Below, in pieces: positions 1 to 12,200 of a stretch of 64,000 bases of DNA. The DNA is from Cololabis saira. Its lineage: Eukaryota; Chordata; Actinopteri; Beloniformes; Belonidae. Below the pieces are notes generated by a model. It was not told where the DNA came from, did not search any database, and saw only the letters and a list, made by a program, of their open reading frames with translations. The DNA lies in the NCBI RefSeq assembly GCF_033807715.1, contig NC_084609.1, positions 36,033,113 through 36,097,112 of the forward strand, in the 5' to 3' direction. Each line of letters starts with the position of its first letter. The stretch's first letter is position 1. The translations under genes were made by a program, and so were the position numbers.

Positions 1-174
1 TAGCGTTTCAGCTAAGCACGAAGATGTGTTAAAATTCTACGTAGTACGTCCTCAAACGCTCATCTGCACAATTTCGGATGAAACCGGCTTCTTCAAGTCT
101 CATCAAGATCGATAAAACGTAGGAAACAATATTTACACGTCCCCACAACCCCCCCACCCATCACAAGGACTCAC

Positions 175-262
175 TTGACGTGCGAGCTGTACGAGCCGAA
201 GACGGCCGAGGTGACGCCCGGAGGCTCGTATCCGTTCATCGTGCTGCACGGCAGACGGTCGG
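175..262 (-). CDS. candidate internal exon of an unidentified gene
   Basis: 88 nt on the minus strand between a good acceptor (GTGTTTCAG^CCGACC) and a strong donor (GTCAA^GTGAGT). In the frame entered after two bases it reads DRLPCSTMNGYEPPGVTSAV then FGSYSSHV, open throughout, with exit phase 2. The ending SAVFGSYSSHV loosely resembles the cytoplasmic tail of GPRC5/RAIG receptors (APYSTHF), which have short tail exons. That is only a resemblance. One other frame is also open. Confidence 0.35.
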
Positions 263-654
263 CTGAAACACAAACAAACAAACAAACAAACAAACATCAG
301 CTGAAGTCGGTCAATGAGCAGAAGTAATCAGATTACAATCATGTTTCCTCAACTTCTCTGGACGACAGTTTATTGGAAGGCTAGTTAGCAAAGAGGTCAA
401 CATGAGCCGTCAGAGTTTTAACCAACAACAATCTTGCAAACATAGCGACTTTGTCGTCGTAGTTAGTAAATATCAGACCCCCCTTCAGTGACAAAAAAAG
501 TGACTTTTCCCAGGTATTATTGACAATTCAAGACTCAGTTTATTTCCATTTTAAATGGCGCCACATTTGTCAGGAACATGCGTCTGTGGGACGAGCTGAG
601 AATGTGGGCTGAACCCAGGAAACATTTGACAAATGTTCTCTGCCGAATACCAGG

Positions 655-1310
655 AAGCACAGTTGCAACCCAGAAATAATCCACCAGGAAGCATCGTTAC
701 AACCCAGAAATAATCCCCAGGAAACATCGTTAATTTACAACCCAGAAATAATGCACCAGGAAGTATTGTTACAACCCAGAAATAATCCACGAGGAAGCAT
801 CGTTACAACCCAGAAATAATCCACGAGGAAGCATCGTTACAACCCAGAAATAATGCACCAGGAAGCATTGTTACAACCCAGAAATAATCCACCTGGAAGC
901 ATCGTTACAACCCGGAAATAATCCACCTGGAAACATCGTTACAACCCAGAAATAACCCACCAGGAAGCACCGTTACAACCCAGAAATAATCCACCAGGAA
1001 GCACCGTTACAACCCAGAAATAATCCACAAGGAAACACTGTTACAACCCGGAAATAATCCACCAGGAAGCATCGTTACAACACAGAAATAATCCACCAGG
1101 AAACACCGTTACAACCCAGAAATAATCCACCAGGAAACACTGTTACAACCCAGAAATAACCCACCAGGAAACACTGTTACAACCCAGAAATAACCCACCA
1201 GGAAACACTGTTACAACCAAGAAATAACCCACCAGGAAACAATGTTACAACCAAGAAATAATCGACCTGGAAACACCGTTACATCACAGACATAATCCAC
1301 CAAACACTCA
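655..1310. repeat. 34-bp minisatellite
   Basis: About 19 copies of a unit resembling CCACCAGGAAGCATCGTTAC followed by AACCCAGAAATAAT. Units differ by point changes (aagcatcg, aacactgt, aagcaccg) and by one longer copy near 730. The flanks (263-655 and 1310-1600) are AT-rich and hold only an (AAAC)n tract at about 275-296. Confidence 0.9.
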
Positions 1311-1610
1311 CTTCCTTATTTTTTGTGCTACATTTATAATTCTAAATAAATAATGATAATTATGCAGTTGTGCACATGTAGTCAAGATAAAAACGAGTTG
1401 TGACACAAATAAAAATAAATAAAAAGTGTGTTGCTGCATTTGTCGCTGTTTATTTTTAACTTTGACTTCACAGTATCTTCATTTATTGCATCCTGGTCTG
1501 CAGCTTGTAACTTCCCTTTTTCATACAGTCACTTTTACGACTTTATTCTTCCGTCATAAAACATTTAAAACAATAACAAACATGAGGAGTTATGATAAGG
1601 TGTTGTGACA

Positions 1611-1693
1611 TCATTCAGAGACTTCTGGAACGGAGACGCCCGGGACGGACGGCAGCGCCTCTCTGAGAACCTGGCGACTGACCGAAGACAGAC
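1611..1693 (-). CDS. candidate terminal exon of an unidentified gene
   Basis: On the minus strand an acceptor (GTTTTTAG^GTCTGT) is followed by 26 codons and a TGA: LSSVSRQVLREALPSV then PGVSVPEVSE. An AATAAA follows about 160 bases downstream (near 1450), which would fit a short 3' UTR. If real, it ends a gene whose earlier exons lie to the right, and it cannot be the same transcript as the exon at 175-262 in this frame. No family was recognised. Confidence 0.22.
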
Positions 1694-2430
1694 CTAAAAA
1701 CACCAAAAAGATCTCAGAACCATCGACCCGACAGGTTCTGGCAGAAGTGAGGCCCGATGGTTCAGCCTGCTGATCCAGCCGGGTCATCCAGGGTCATTCA
1801 GGGTCGGCCTCACCTGATAAACGCGGGTTCGGGTCTCAGGGGCTCAGCACATCGACCCGATCAGCATCTCCGTTCCGACCAATGAGCAGCAGCCTCAGCC
1901 GTCCTGGGACCGGTCCTGATCCGTATAAATCCTGACGCTCTCATGGAAACCTTCTCATCCAGACTGATATTAAAAGCTGGGCACACAGAAGGAGTGCCGG
2001 TGCCGGCGTACGGGCGGGAACGCCCGCCAGGACTCTGTGTACAGTGCAGCCACGTGTGATTGCTTTTCCCAGGACTCCTCCGCAGCTTTATCCCTGTTCC
2101 ATTTCGGGCTGCGTATCCATGGCGACCGTGGTGCGGGTAACACCTGAGAGACGACGGCTGGGGTTGGAAATAACCCGCTGCTGGACCGGATCTGAAGGGA
2201 AGCCCCGCCCCCTCTGATGTCACTCTGACCTCCAGGGTCGATCAGTAACAAGAAGGATCAGTCCGTTCTGGGAGGAGTTTCTGGGGGGAGAGGTGAAGCT
2301 AATGACACCCCCCCACCAGATTACCCCCCACCAGGTCCAGGTTTAACAAACTCAGAACCTGGAGGTCGAGTTCAGTTGTTGTTCAACTGTATCTAAACAT
2401 TGTTGTCACGGAGACGCAGCGGGGGGGGGA

Positions 2431-2432
<2 letters not shown>

Positions 2433-2468
<36 letters not shown>
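2433..2468. repeat. (TG)n microsatellite
   Basis: About 17 TG dinucleotides after a run of nine G. Confidence 0.95.
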
Positions 2469-2580
2469 AGTGTGGATCTCAATCCTCTTTACTTTCCTCT
2501 GCTGTACTCTCAGCTGCTTTGTTTCCATCTGTGATCCTGCAGTTCAGCTCAGGTACCAAGGCCTGCAGTTCTGGTACCGA

Positions 2581-4080
2581 CTAGGGTCCAGATCCAGACC
2601 TGCAGGTCCTCTACTGACCACTAGGGTCCAGATCCAGACCTGCAGGTCCTCTACAGACCACTAGGGTCCAGATCCAGACCTGCAGTTCCTCTACAGACCA
2701 CTAGGGTCCAGATCCAGACCTGCAGGTCCTCTACAGACCACTAGGGTCCAGATCCAGACCTGCAGGTCCTCTACAGACCACTAGGGTCCAGATCCAGACC
2801 TGCAGGTCCTCTACAGACCACTAGGGTCCAGATCCAGACCTGCAGTTCCTCTACAGACCACTAGGGTCCAGATCCAGACCTGCAGGTCCTCTACAGACCA
2901 CTAGGGTCCAGATCCAGACCTGCAGGTCCTCTACAGACCACTAGGGTCCAGATCCAGACCTGCAGGTCCTCTACAGACCACTAGGGTCCAGATCCAGACC
3001 TGCAGTTCCTCTACAGACCACTAGAGTCCAGATCTAGAACTGCAGGTCCTCTACAGACCACTAGGGTCCAGATCCAGACCTGCAGGTCCTCTACAGACCA
3101 CTAGGGTCCAGATCCAGACCTGCAGGTCCTCTACAGACCACTAGGGTCCAGATCCAGACCTGCAGGTCCTCTACAGACCACTAGGGTCCAGATCCAGACC
3201 TGCAGGTCCTCTACAGACCACTAGAGTCCAGATCCAGACCTGCAGGTCCTCTACAGACCACTAGGGTCCAGATCCAGACCTGCAGGTCCTCTACAGACCA
3301 CTAGAGTCCAGATCCAGACCTGCAGGTCCTCTACTGACCACTAGGGTCCAGATCCAGACCTGCAGGTCCTCTACTGACCACTAGGGTCCAGATCCAGACC
3401 TGCAGGTCCTCTACAGACCACTAGGGTCCAGATCCAGACCTGCAGGTCCTCTACAGACCACTAGGGTCCAGATCCAGACCTGCAGGTCCTCTACAGACCA
3501 CTAGGGTCCAGATCCAGACCTGCAGGTCCTCTACAGACCACTAGGGTCCAGATCCAGACCTGCAGGTCCTCTACAGACCACCAGGGTCCAGATCCAGACC
3601 TGCAGGTCCTCTACTGACCACTAGGGTCCAGATCCAGACCTGCAGGTCCTCTACAGACCACTAGGGTCCAGATCCAGACCTGCAGGTCCTCTACAGACCA
3701 CCAGGGTCCAGATCCAGACCTGCAGGTCCTCTACTGACCACTAGGGTCCAGATCCAGACCTGCAGGTCCTCTACTGACCACTAGGGTCCAGATCCAGACC
3801 TGCAGGTCCTCTACAGACCACTAGGGTCCAGATCCAGACCTGCAGGTCCTCTACAGACCACTAGAGTCCAGATCCAGACCTGCAGGTCCTCTACAGACCA
3901 CTAGGGTCCAGATCCAGACCTGCAGGTCCTCTACAGACCACTAGGGTCCAGATCCAGACCTGCAGGTCCTCTACAGACCACTAGGGTCCAGATCCAGACC
4001 TGCAGGTCCTCTACAGACCACTAGGGTCCAGATCCAGACCTGCAGGTCCTCTACAGACCACTAGGGTCCAGATCCAGACC
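2581..4080. repeat. 40-bp minisatellite
   Basis: 37.5 copies of a 40-bp unit that starts CTAGGGTCCAGATCCAGACC and goes on with TGCAGGTCCTCTACAGACCA. The array is nearly perfect. Variants are ggt/gtt in the third decamer, ctactg/ctacag in the fourth and rare ctagag. No length changes are seen, so the array is young or well homogenised. Each unit has a PstI-type CTGCAG. Confidence 0.97.
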
Positions 4081-4459
4081 TCGTACATTCATCATGTAAT
4101 CTATTTTCACCTTGTCAGGTAAAAGTAGACCAATCTGAAAGGGGGCGTGGCTTCATGAGCAACTAGCAGCTGCTAGCCGTTAGCCCTTTAGCTACTTAGC
4201 AGTTCAATAAACTTGGAGATAAAAGACCAAAAGACTTGTGGTGTTATAGGTACCAGAACTCGGTCACGGTGACGGCGGCCCAGCGAGACGCTAGCGGAGA
4301 CGCTACCGTCAGCCGCTAAACCATTAGCTGCAAGTGGTAGCAGCAGCCAAGCAGCTAGCTAGTCCAATCAGGGACCTGCACCTCCAGGTACCGCCCTGGC
4401 GCTACTGTCCCCGGGTCAGCTAGCTGGATCAGGTCCAATCATCAGGTTGGTGGCTAGCG

Positions 4460-5228
4460 GGTCCGTGTACTTCGCAGCCATCCGTTATTTGTTTTGAAAT
4501 GACAAAATAAAAATAGAGAAATAATCCGTTTCCCATCTTTTGTTTTGATAATAAAAAACGGAAAACGGATCGCTATCCATTATCCGTTATCCATTATCCG
4601 ATTTCATTGATGTGTTTGAAAATCGAAATTGGGAATTAAAACAGCGAGTGGAAAACTCTTTTCTCTATTTCCTATTCGTTTCCAACGGGGGGGCAGTATG
4701 TTAGAGTTCAGTACATGTTATTGATTGGACGCTGCTTTTTTTTTTACGCTGCAGCTGAACGGACTGTCACAACATCACTACAGTTTCATGATGGATTGAA
4801 GCCAGATTACAGATTAAACTCATGTTTCACTCCCAGGTTTCATATTTGATTTATTTTCTGTTTCAACATTAAAAAAATCTAAAACTGTTAATTTTCAATC
4901 TGATGAACAAAAGAACCAGAAACAACTTTCTTCATTTATTGCTGCACATGTGCAATCCCCCCATTTGTCCAATCCTTGTTTTCAGTATCCTTGGAAACGA
5001 ATAGGAAATAGAGAAAAGAGTTTTCCACTCGCTGTTTTAATTCCCAATTTCGATTTTCAAACACATCAATGAAATCGGATAACGGATAATGGATAACGAT
5101 CCGTTTTCCGTTTTTTATTATCAAAACAAACGACGGGAAACAGATTATTTTGGATTATTTCTCTATTTTTTCTCTATTTTTATTTTCATTTCAAAACAAA
5201 AATCGGATGGCCGCGAAGTACACGGACC
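4460..5228. mobile_element. foldback DNA transposon with long terminal inverted repeats
   Basis: The ends GGTCCGTGTACTTCGC and GCGAAGTACACGGACC are inverted copies. The inverted arms continue for about 230 bp on each side (for example tggaaaactcttttctctat and its complement near 5010). Both ends are flanked by CTAGCG (4454-4459 and 5229-5234), a likely target duplication. The roughly 300-bp centre has no coding potential. The superfamily was not recognised. Confidence 0.85.
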
Positions 5229-5234
5229 CTAGCG

Positions 5235-5888
5235 GTTAGCGGTTAGCAGCTCCACCGCGGTCCGGCTGACGTCTGGCGTCGTTCCAGATGTTTCGGTGGC
5301 AACGTGAGAGGCAAGGCCCGAAGGCTTCAGTGTGTTTATATTTTCTGTCTCCCACCTGAAGGGGGCGTGGCTAATGGGCGGGGCTCGTTATCCAGCAGGA
5401 TGAGTCTCCGGAGATTCTCATCTCGAGAGAAACGCCTCGTTCAGCTAAACGACGGAGTCGGGAGGTTCATCGTCCCGCCGGCGGCTCAGCTTCCTCTTTC
5501 GTGACTCATTAACCGATTTATCTGGAGGTTTCTGGCTTGTTCAAATATTTACGGAGAACTGGACTCTGACCCGCGTCTCTGACCCGCCGGGTTCCTGCCG
5601 TCAATGATTGAGTTAAGTTTCTGCCTCAGACCCAAACGAGCAGCACCGGCCCGTCGTGGAGGTCAACAGAGGTCACAGCAGCTCACCTGAGGACCAGGAC
5701 CCGGTTCTGAGGGGAGTTCCTGGGAAACCAACGTTCCTGATGTTTTTATTCTGTGTTTCAACTTGTCGGCGCCGTAAATAAACCCTGTGTTCACTTTTAT
5801 CACGACACTAAAGCTTACAGGTCCCATATGACCCCCCCCCCCCCCCCCCCCCGATTAAAGTCAGATTTATGGTCCAGCAGCCGCATGT
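5235..5888. other. unique sequence with a poly-C tract
   Basis: No gene found. It has moderate GC with scattered CpG and a run of more than 20 C at about 5830-5852 directly before the CA tract. A 66-codon plus-strand frame at 5304-5504 has no recognisable homology and I do not call it. Confidence 0.5.
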
Positions 5889-6052
<164 letters not shown>

Positions 6053-6207
6053 CCTCAGCTGCAGCCCGAGTGAGTAAACATGTGAAGCGGCTCTGTCGCC
6101 ACGGAAACGCCTCATTGTTCCCGTGCGTGACACGGCCTGCTCCTGGGCGTCGCCGCGGTAACCAGCCGGGAAGACCTGGACCAGAACACGGTGGTCCGTC
6201 TCACCTT

Positions 6208-9200
6208 CAGAACCAGAACACCTTTAGAACCAAAACACCTTTAGAACCAAAACACCTCTAGAACCAAAACACCTCTAGAACCAAAACACCTCTAGAACCA
6301 AAACACCTCTAGAACCAAAACACCTCTAGAACCAAAACACCTTTAGAACCAAAACACCTTTAGAACCAAAACACCTCTAGAACCAAAACACCTCTAGAAC
6401 CAAAACACCTTTAGAACCAAAACACCTTTAGAACCAAAACACCTTTAGAACCAAAACACCTTAAGAACCAAAACACCTCTAGAACCAAAACACCTCTAGA
6501 ACCAAAACACCTTTAGAACCAAAACACCTCTAGAACCAAAACACCTCTAGAACCAAAACACCTTTAGAACCAAAACACTTCTAGAACCAAAACACCTCTA
6601 GAACCAAAACACCTCTAGAACCAAAACACCTCTAGAACCAAAACACCTTTAGAACCAAAACACCTCTAGAACCAAAACACCTCTAGAACCAAAACACCTC
6701 TAGAACCAAAACACCTTTAGAACCAAAACACCTTTAGAACCAAAACACCTTTAGAACCAAAACACCTCTACAACCAAAACACCTCTAGAACCAAAACACC
6801 TTTAGAACCAAAACACCTCTAGAACCAAAACACCTCTAGAACCAAAACACCTCTAGAACCAAAACACCTCTAGAACCAAAACACCTTCAGAACCAAAACA
6901 CCTTTAGAACCAAAACACCTTTAGAACCAAAACACCTTAAGAACCAAAACACCTCTAGAACCAAAACACCTTTAGAACCAAAACACCTCTAGAACCAAAA
7001 CACCTTAAGAACCAAAACACCTCTAGAACCAAAACACCTCTAGAACCAAAACACCTTTAGAACCAAAACACCTCTAGAACCAAAACACCTTAAGAACCAA
7101 AACACCTCTAGAACCAAAACACCTCTAGAACCAAAACACCTTTAGAACCAAAACACTTCTAGAACCAAAACACCTCTAGAACCAAAACACCTCTAGAACC
7201 AAAACACCTCTAGAACCAAAACACCTCTAGAACCAAAACACCTTTAGAACCAAAACACCTCTAGAACCAAAACACCTCTAGAACCAAAACACCTCTAGAA
7301 CCAAAACACCTTTAGAACCAAAACACCTTTAGAACCAAAACACCTTTAGAACCAAAACACCTCTAGAACCAAAACACCTCTAGAACCAAAACACCTTTAG
7401 AACCAAAACACCTTTAGAACCAAAACACCTCTAGAACCAAAACACCTCTAGAACCAAAACACCTTTAGAACCAAAACACCTCTAGAACCAAAACACTTCT
7501 AGAACCAAAACACCTTTAGAACCAAAACACCTTTAGAACCAAAACACCTCTAGAACCAAAACACCTCTAGAACCAAAACACCTCTAGAACCAAAACACCT
7601 CTAGAACCAAAACACCTTAAGAACCAAAACACCTTAAGAACCAAAACACCTCTAGAACCAAAACACCTCTAGAACCAAAACACCTCTAGAACCAAAACAC
7701 CTTCAGAACCAAAACACCTCTAGAACCAAAACACCTCTAGAACCAAAACACCTTTAGAACCAAAACACTTCTAGAACCAAAACACTTCTAGAACCAAAAC
7801 ACCTTTAGAACCAAAACACCTTTAGAACCAAAACACCTCTAGAACCAAAACACCTCTAGAACCAAAACACATCTAGAACCAAAACACCTCTGGAACCAAA
7901 ACACCTTTGGAACCAAAACACCTTTAGAACCAAAACACCTTTGGAACCAAAACACCTTTAGAACCAAAACACCTCTAGAACCAAAACACCTCTAGAACCA
8001 AAACACCTCTAGAACCAAAACACTTCTAGAACCAAAACACTTCTAGAACCAAAACACTTCTAGAACCAAAACACCTTTAGAACCAAAACACCTTTAGAAC
8101 CAAAACACCTCTAGAACCAAAACACCTCTAGAACCAAAACACCTCTAGAACCAAAACACCTCTAGAACCAAAACACCTCTAGAACCAAAACACCTTTAGA
8201 ACCAAAACACCTCTAGAACCAAAACACCTCTAGAACCAAAACACCTCTAGAACCAAAACACTTCTAGAACCAAAACACCTTTAGAACCAAAACACCTCTA
8301 GAACCAAAACACCTCTAGAACCAAAACACCTCTAGAACCAAAACACCTCTAGAACCAAAACACCTTCAGAACCAAAACACCTTTAGAACCAAAACACCTT
8401 TAGAACCAAAACACCTTAAGAACCAAAACACCTCTAGAACCAAAACACCTTTAGAACCAAAACACCTCTAGAACCAAAACACCTCTAGAACCAAAACACC
8501 TCTAGAACCAAAACACCTCTAGAACCAAAACACCTTTAGAACCAAAACACCTCTAGAACCAAAACACCTCTAGAACCAAAACACCTCTAGAACCAAAACA
8601 CTTCTAGAACCAAAACACCTTTAGAACCAAAACACCTTTAGAACCAAAACACCTTTAGAACCAAAACACCTCTAGAACCAAAACACCTCTAGAACCAAAA
8701 CACCTTTAGAACCAAAACACCTCTAGAACCAAAACACCTCTAGAACCAAAACACCTCTAGAACCAAAACACCTCTAGAACCAAAACACTTCTAGAACCAA
8801 AACACCTTTAGAACCAAAACACCTCTAGAACCAAAACACTTCTAGAACCAAAACACCTTTAGAACCAAAACACCTTTAGAACCAAAACACCTCTAGAACC
8901 AAAACACCTCTAGAACCAAAACACCTCTAGAACCAAAACACCTCTAGAACCAAAACACCTTAAGAACCAAAACACCTCTAGAACCAAAACACCTCTAGAA
9001 CCAAAACACCTTTAGAACCAAAACACCTCTAGAACCAAAACACGTCTAGAACCAAAACACCTTTAGAACCAAAACACCTTTAGAACCAAAACACCTCTAG
9101 AACCAAAACACCTCTAGAACCAAAACACGTCTAGAACCAAAACACCTTTAGAACCAAAACACCTTTAGAACCAAAACACCTCTAGAACCAAAACACCTCT

Positions 9201-12200
9201 AGAACCAAAACACCTTTAGAACCAAAACACCTCTAGAACCAAAACACCTTTAGAACCAAAACACTTCTAGAACCAAAACACTTCTAGAACCAAAACACCT
9301 TTAGAACCAAAACACCTTTAGAACCAAAACACCTCTAGAACCAAAACACCTCTAGAACCAAAACACCTTTAGAACCAAAACACCTCTAGAACCAAAACAC
9401 CTCTAGAACCAAAACACCTCTAGAACCAAAACACCTCTAGAACCAAAACACTTCTAGAACCAAAACACCTTTAGAACCAAAACACCTCTAGAACCAAAAC
9501 ACTTCTAGAACCAAAACACCTTTAGAACCAAAACACCTTTAGAACCAAAACACCTCTAGAACCAAAACACCTCTAGAACCAAAACACCTCTAGAACCAAA
9601 ACACCTCTAGAACCAAAACACCTTAAGAACCAAAACACCTCTAGAACCAAAACACCTCTAGAACCAAAACACCTTTAGAACCAAAACACCTCTAGAACCA
9701 AAACACGTCTAGAACCAAAACACCTTTAGAACCAAAACACCTTTAGAACCAAAACACCTCTAGAACCAAAACACCTCTAGAACCAAAACACGTCTAGAAC
9801 CAAAACACCTTTAGAACCAAAACACCTTTAGAACCAAAACACCTCTAGAACCAAAACACCTCTAGAACCAAAACACCTTTAGAACCAAAACACCTCTAGA
9901 ACCAAAACACCTTTAGAACCAAAACACTTCTAGAACCAAAACACTTCTAGAACCAAAACACCTTTAGAACCAAAACACCTTTAGAACCAAAACACCTCTA
10001 GAACCAAAACCCCTTTAGAACCAAAACACCTCTGGAACCAAAACACCTCTGGAACCAAAACACCTTTAGAACCAAAACACCTTTAGAACCAAAACACCTT
10101 TAGAACCAAAACACCTCTAGAACCAAAACACCTCTAGAACCAAAACACCTTTAGAACCAAAACACCTCTAGAACCAAAACACCTCTAGAACCAAAACACC
10201 TCTAGAACCAAAACACCTCTAGAACCAAAACACTTCTAGAACCAAAACACCTTTAGAACCAAAACACCTCTAGAACCAAAACACTTCTAGAACCAAAACA
10301 CCTTTAGAACCAAAACACCTTTAGAACCAAAACACCTCTAGAACCAAAACACCTCTAGAACCAAAACACCTCTAGAACCAAAACACCTCTAGAACCAAAA
10401 CACCTTAAGAACCAAAACACCTCTAGAACCAAAACACCTCTAGAACCAAAACACCTTTAGAACCAAAACACCTCTAGAACCAAAACACGTCTAGAACCAA
10501 AACACCTTTAGAACCAAAACACCTTTAGAACCAAAACACCTCTAGAACCAAAACACCTCTAGAACCAAAACACGTCTAGAACCAAAACACCTTTAGAACC
10601 AAAACACCTTTAGAACCAAAACACCTCTAGAACCAAAACACCTCTAGAACCAAAACACCTTTAGAACCAAAACACCTCTAGAACCAAAACACCTTTAGAA
10701 CCAAAACACTTCTAGAACCAAAACACTTCTAGAACCAAAACACCTTTAGAACCAAAACACCTTTAGAACCAAAACACCTCTAGAACCAAAACCCCTTTAG
10801 AACCAAAACACCTCTGGAACCAAAACACCTTTGGAACCAAAACACCTTTAGAACCAAAACACCTTTGGAACCAAAACACCTTAAGAACCAAAACACCTTT
10901 AGAACCAAAACACCTCTAGAACCAAAACACCTTTAGAACCAAAACACTTCTAGAACCAAAACACTTCTAGAACCAAAACACCTTTAGAACCAAAACACCT
11001 TTAGAACCAAAACACCTCTAGAACCAAAACCCCTTTAGAACCAAAACACCTCTGGAACCAAAACACCTTTGGAACCAAAACACCTTTAGAACCAAAACAC
11101 CTTTGGAACCAAAACACCTTAAGAACCAAAACACCTTTAGAACCAAAACACCTCTAGAACCAAAACACCTCTAGAACCAAAACACCTCTAGAACCAAAAC
11201 ACCTCTAGAACCAAAACACCTTTAGAACCAAAACACCTTTAGAACCAAAACACCTCTAGAACCAAAACACCTCTAGAACCAAAACACCTCTAGAACCAAA
11301 ACACCTCTAGAACCAAAACACTTCTAGAACCAAAACACCTTTAGAACCAAAACACCTCTAGAACCAAAACACTTCTAGAACCAAAACACCTTTGGAACCA
11401 AAACACCTTTGGAACCAAAACACCTTTAGAACCAAAACACCTTTGGAACCAAAACACCTTTGGAACCAAAACACCTTTGGAACCAAAACACCTTAAGAAC
11501 CAAAACACCTTTAGAACCAAAACACCTTTAGAACCAAAACACCTCTAGAACCAAAACACCTCTAGAACCAAAACACCTCAAGAACCAAAACACCTCTAGA
11601 ACCAAAACACGTCTAGAACCAAAACACGTCAAGAACCAAAACACGTCTAGAACCAAAACATCTCTGGAACCAAAACACCTTCAGAACCAAAACACCTTTA
11701 GAACCAAAACACCTTTAGAACCAAAACACCTTAAGAACCAAAACACCTCTAGAACCAAAACACCTCTAGAACCAAAACACCTCTAGAACCAAAACACCTT
11801 TAGAACCAAAACACCTCTAGAACCAAAACACCTCTAGAACCAAAACACCTTTAGAACCAAAACACTTCTAGAACCAAAACACTTCTAGAACCAAAACACC
11901 TTTAGAACCAAAACACCTCTAGAACCAAAACACCTTTGGAACCAAAACACCTTTAGAACCAAAACACCTTTGGAACCAAAACACCTTAAGAACCAAAACA
12001 CCTTTAGAACCAAAACACCTTTAGAACCAAAACACCTTTAGAACCAAAACACCTTTGGAACCAAAACACCTTTGGAACCAAAACACCTTTAGAACCAAAA
12101 CACCTTAAGAACCAAAACACCTTTAGAACCAAAACACCTCTAGAACCAAAACACCTCAAGAACCAAAACACCTCAAGAACCAAAACACCTCTAGAACCAA

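Noticed and set aside
1861..2251. Two overlapping minus-strand frames (120 and 93 codons)
   Set aside because: They overlap in different frames, with no homology or splice support and random-looking composition.
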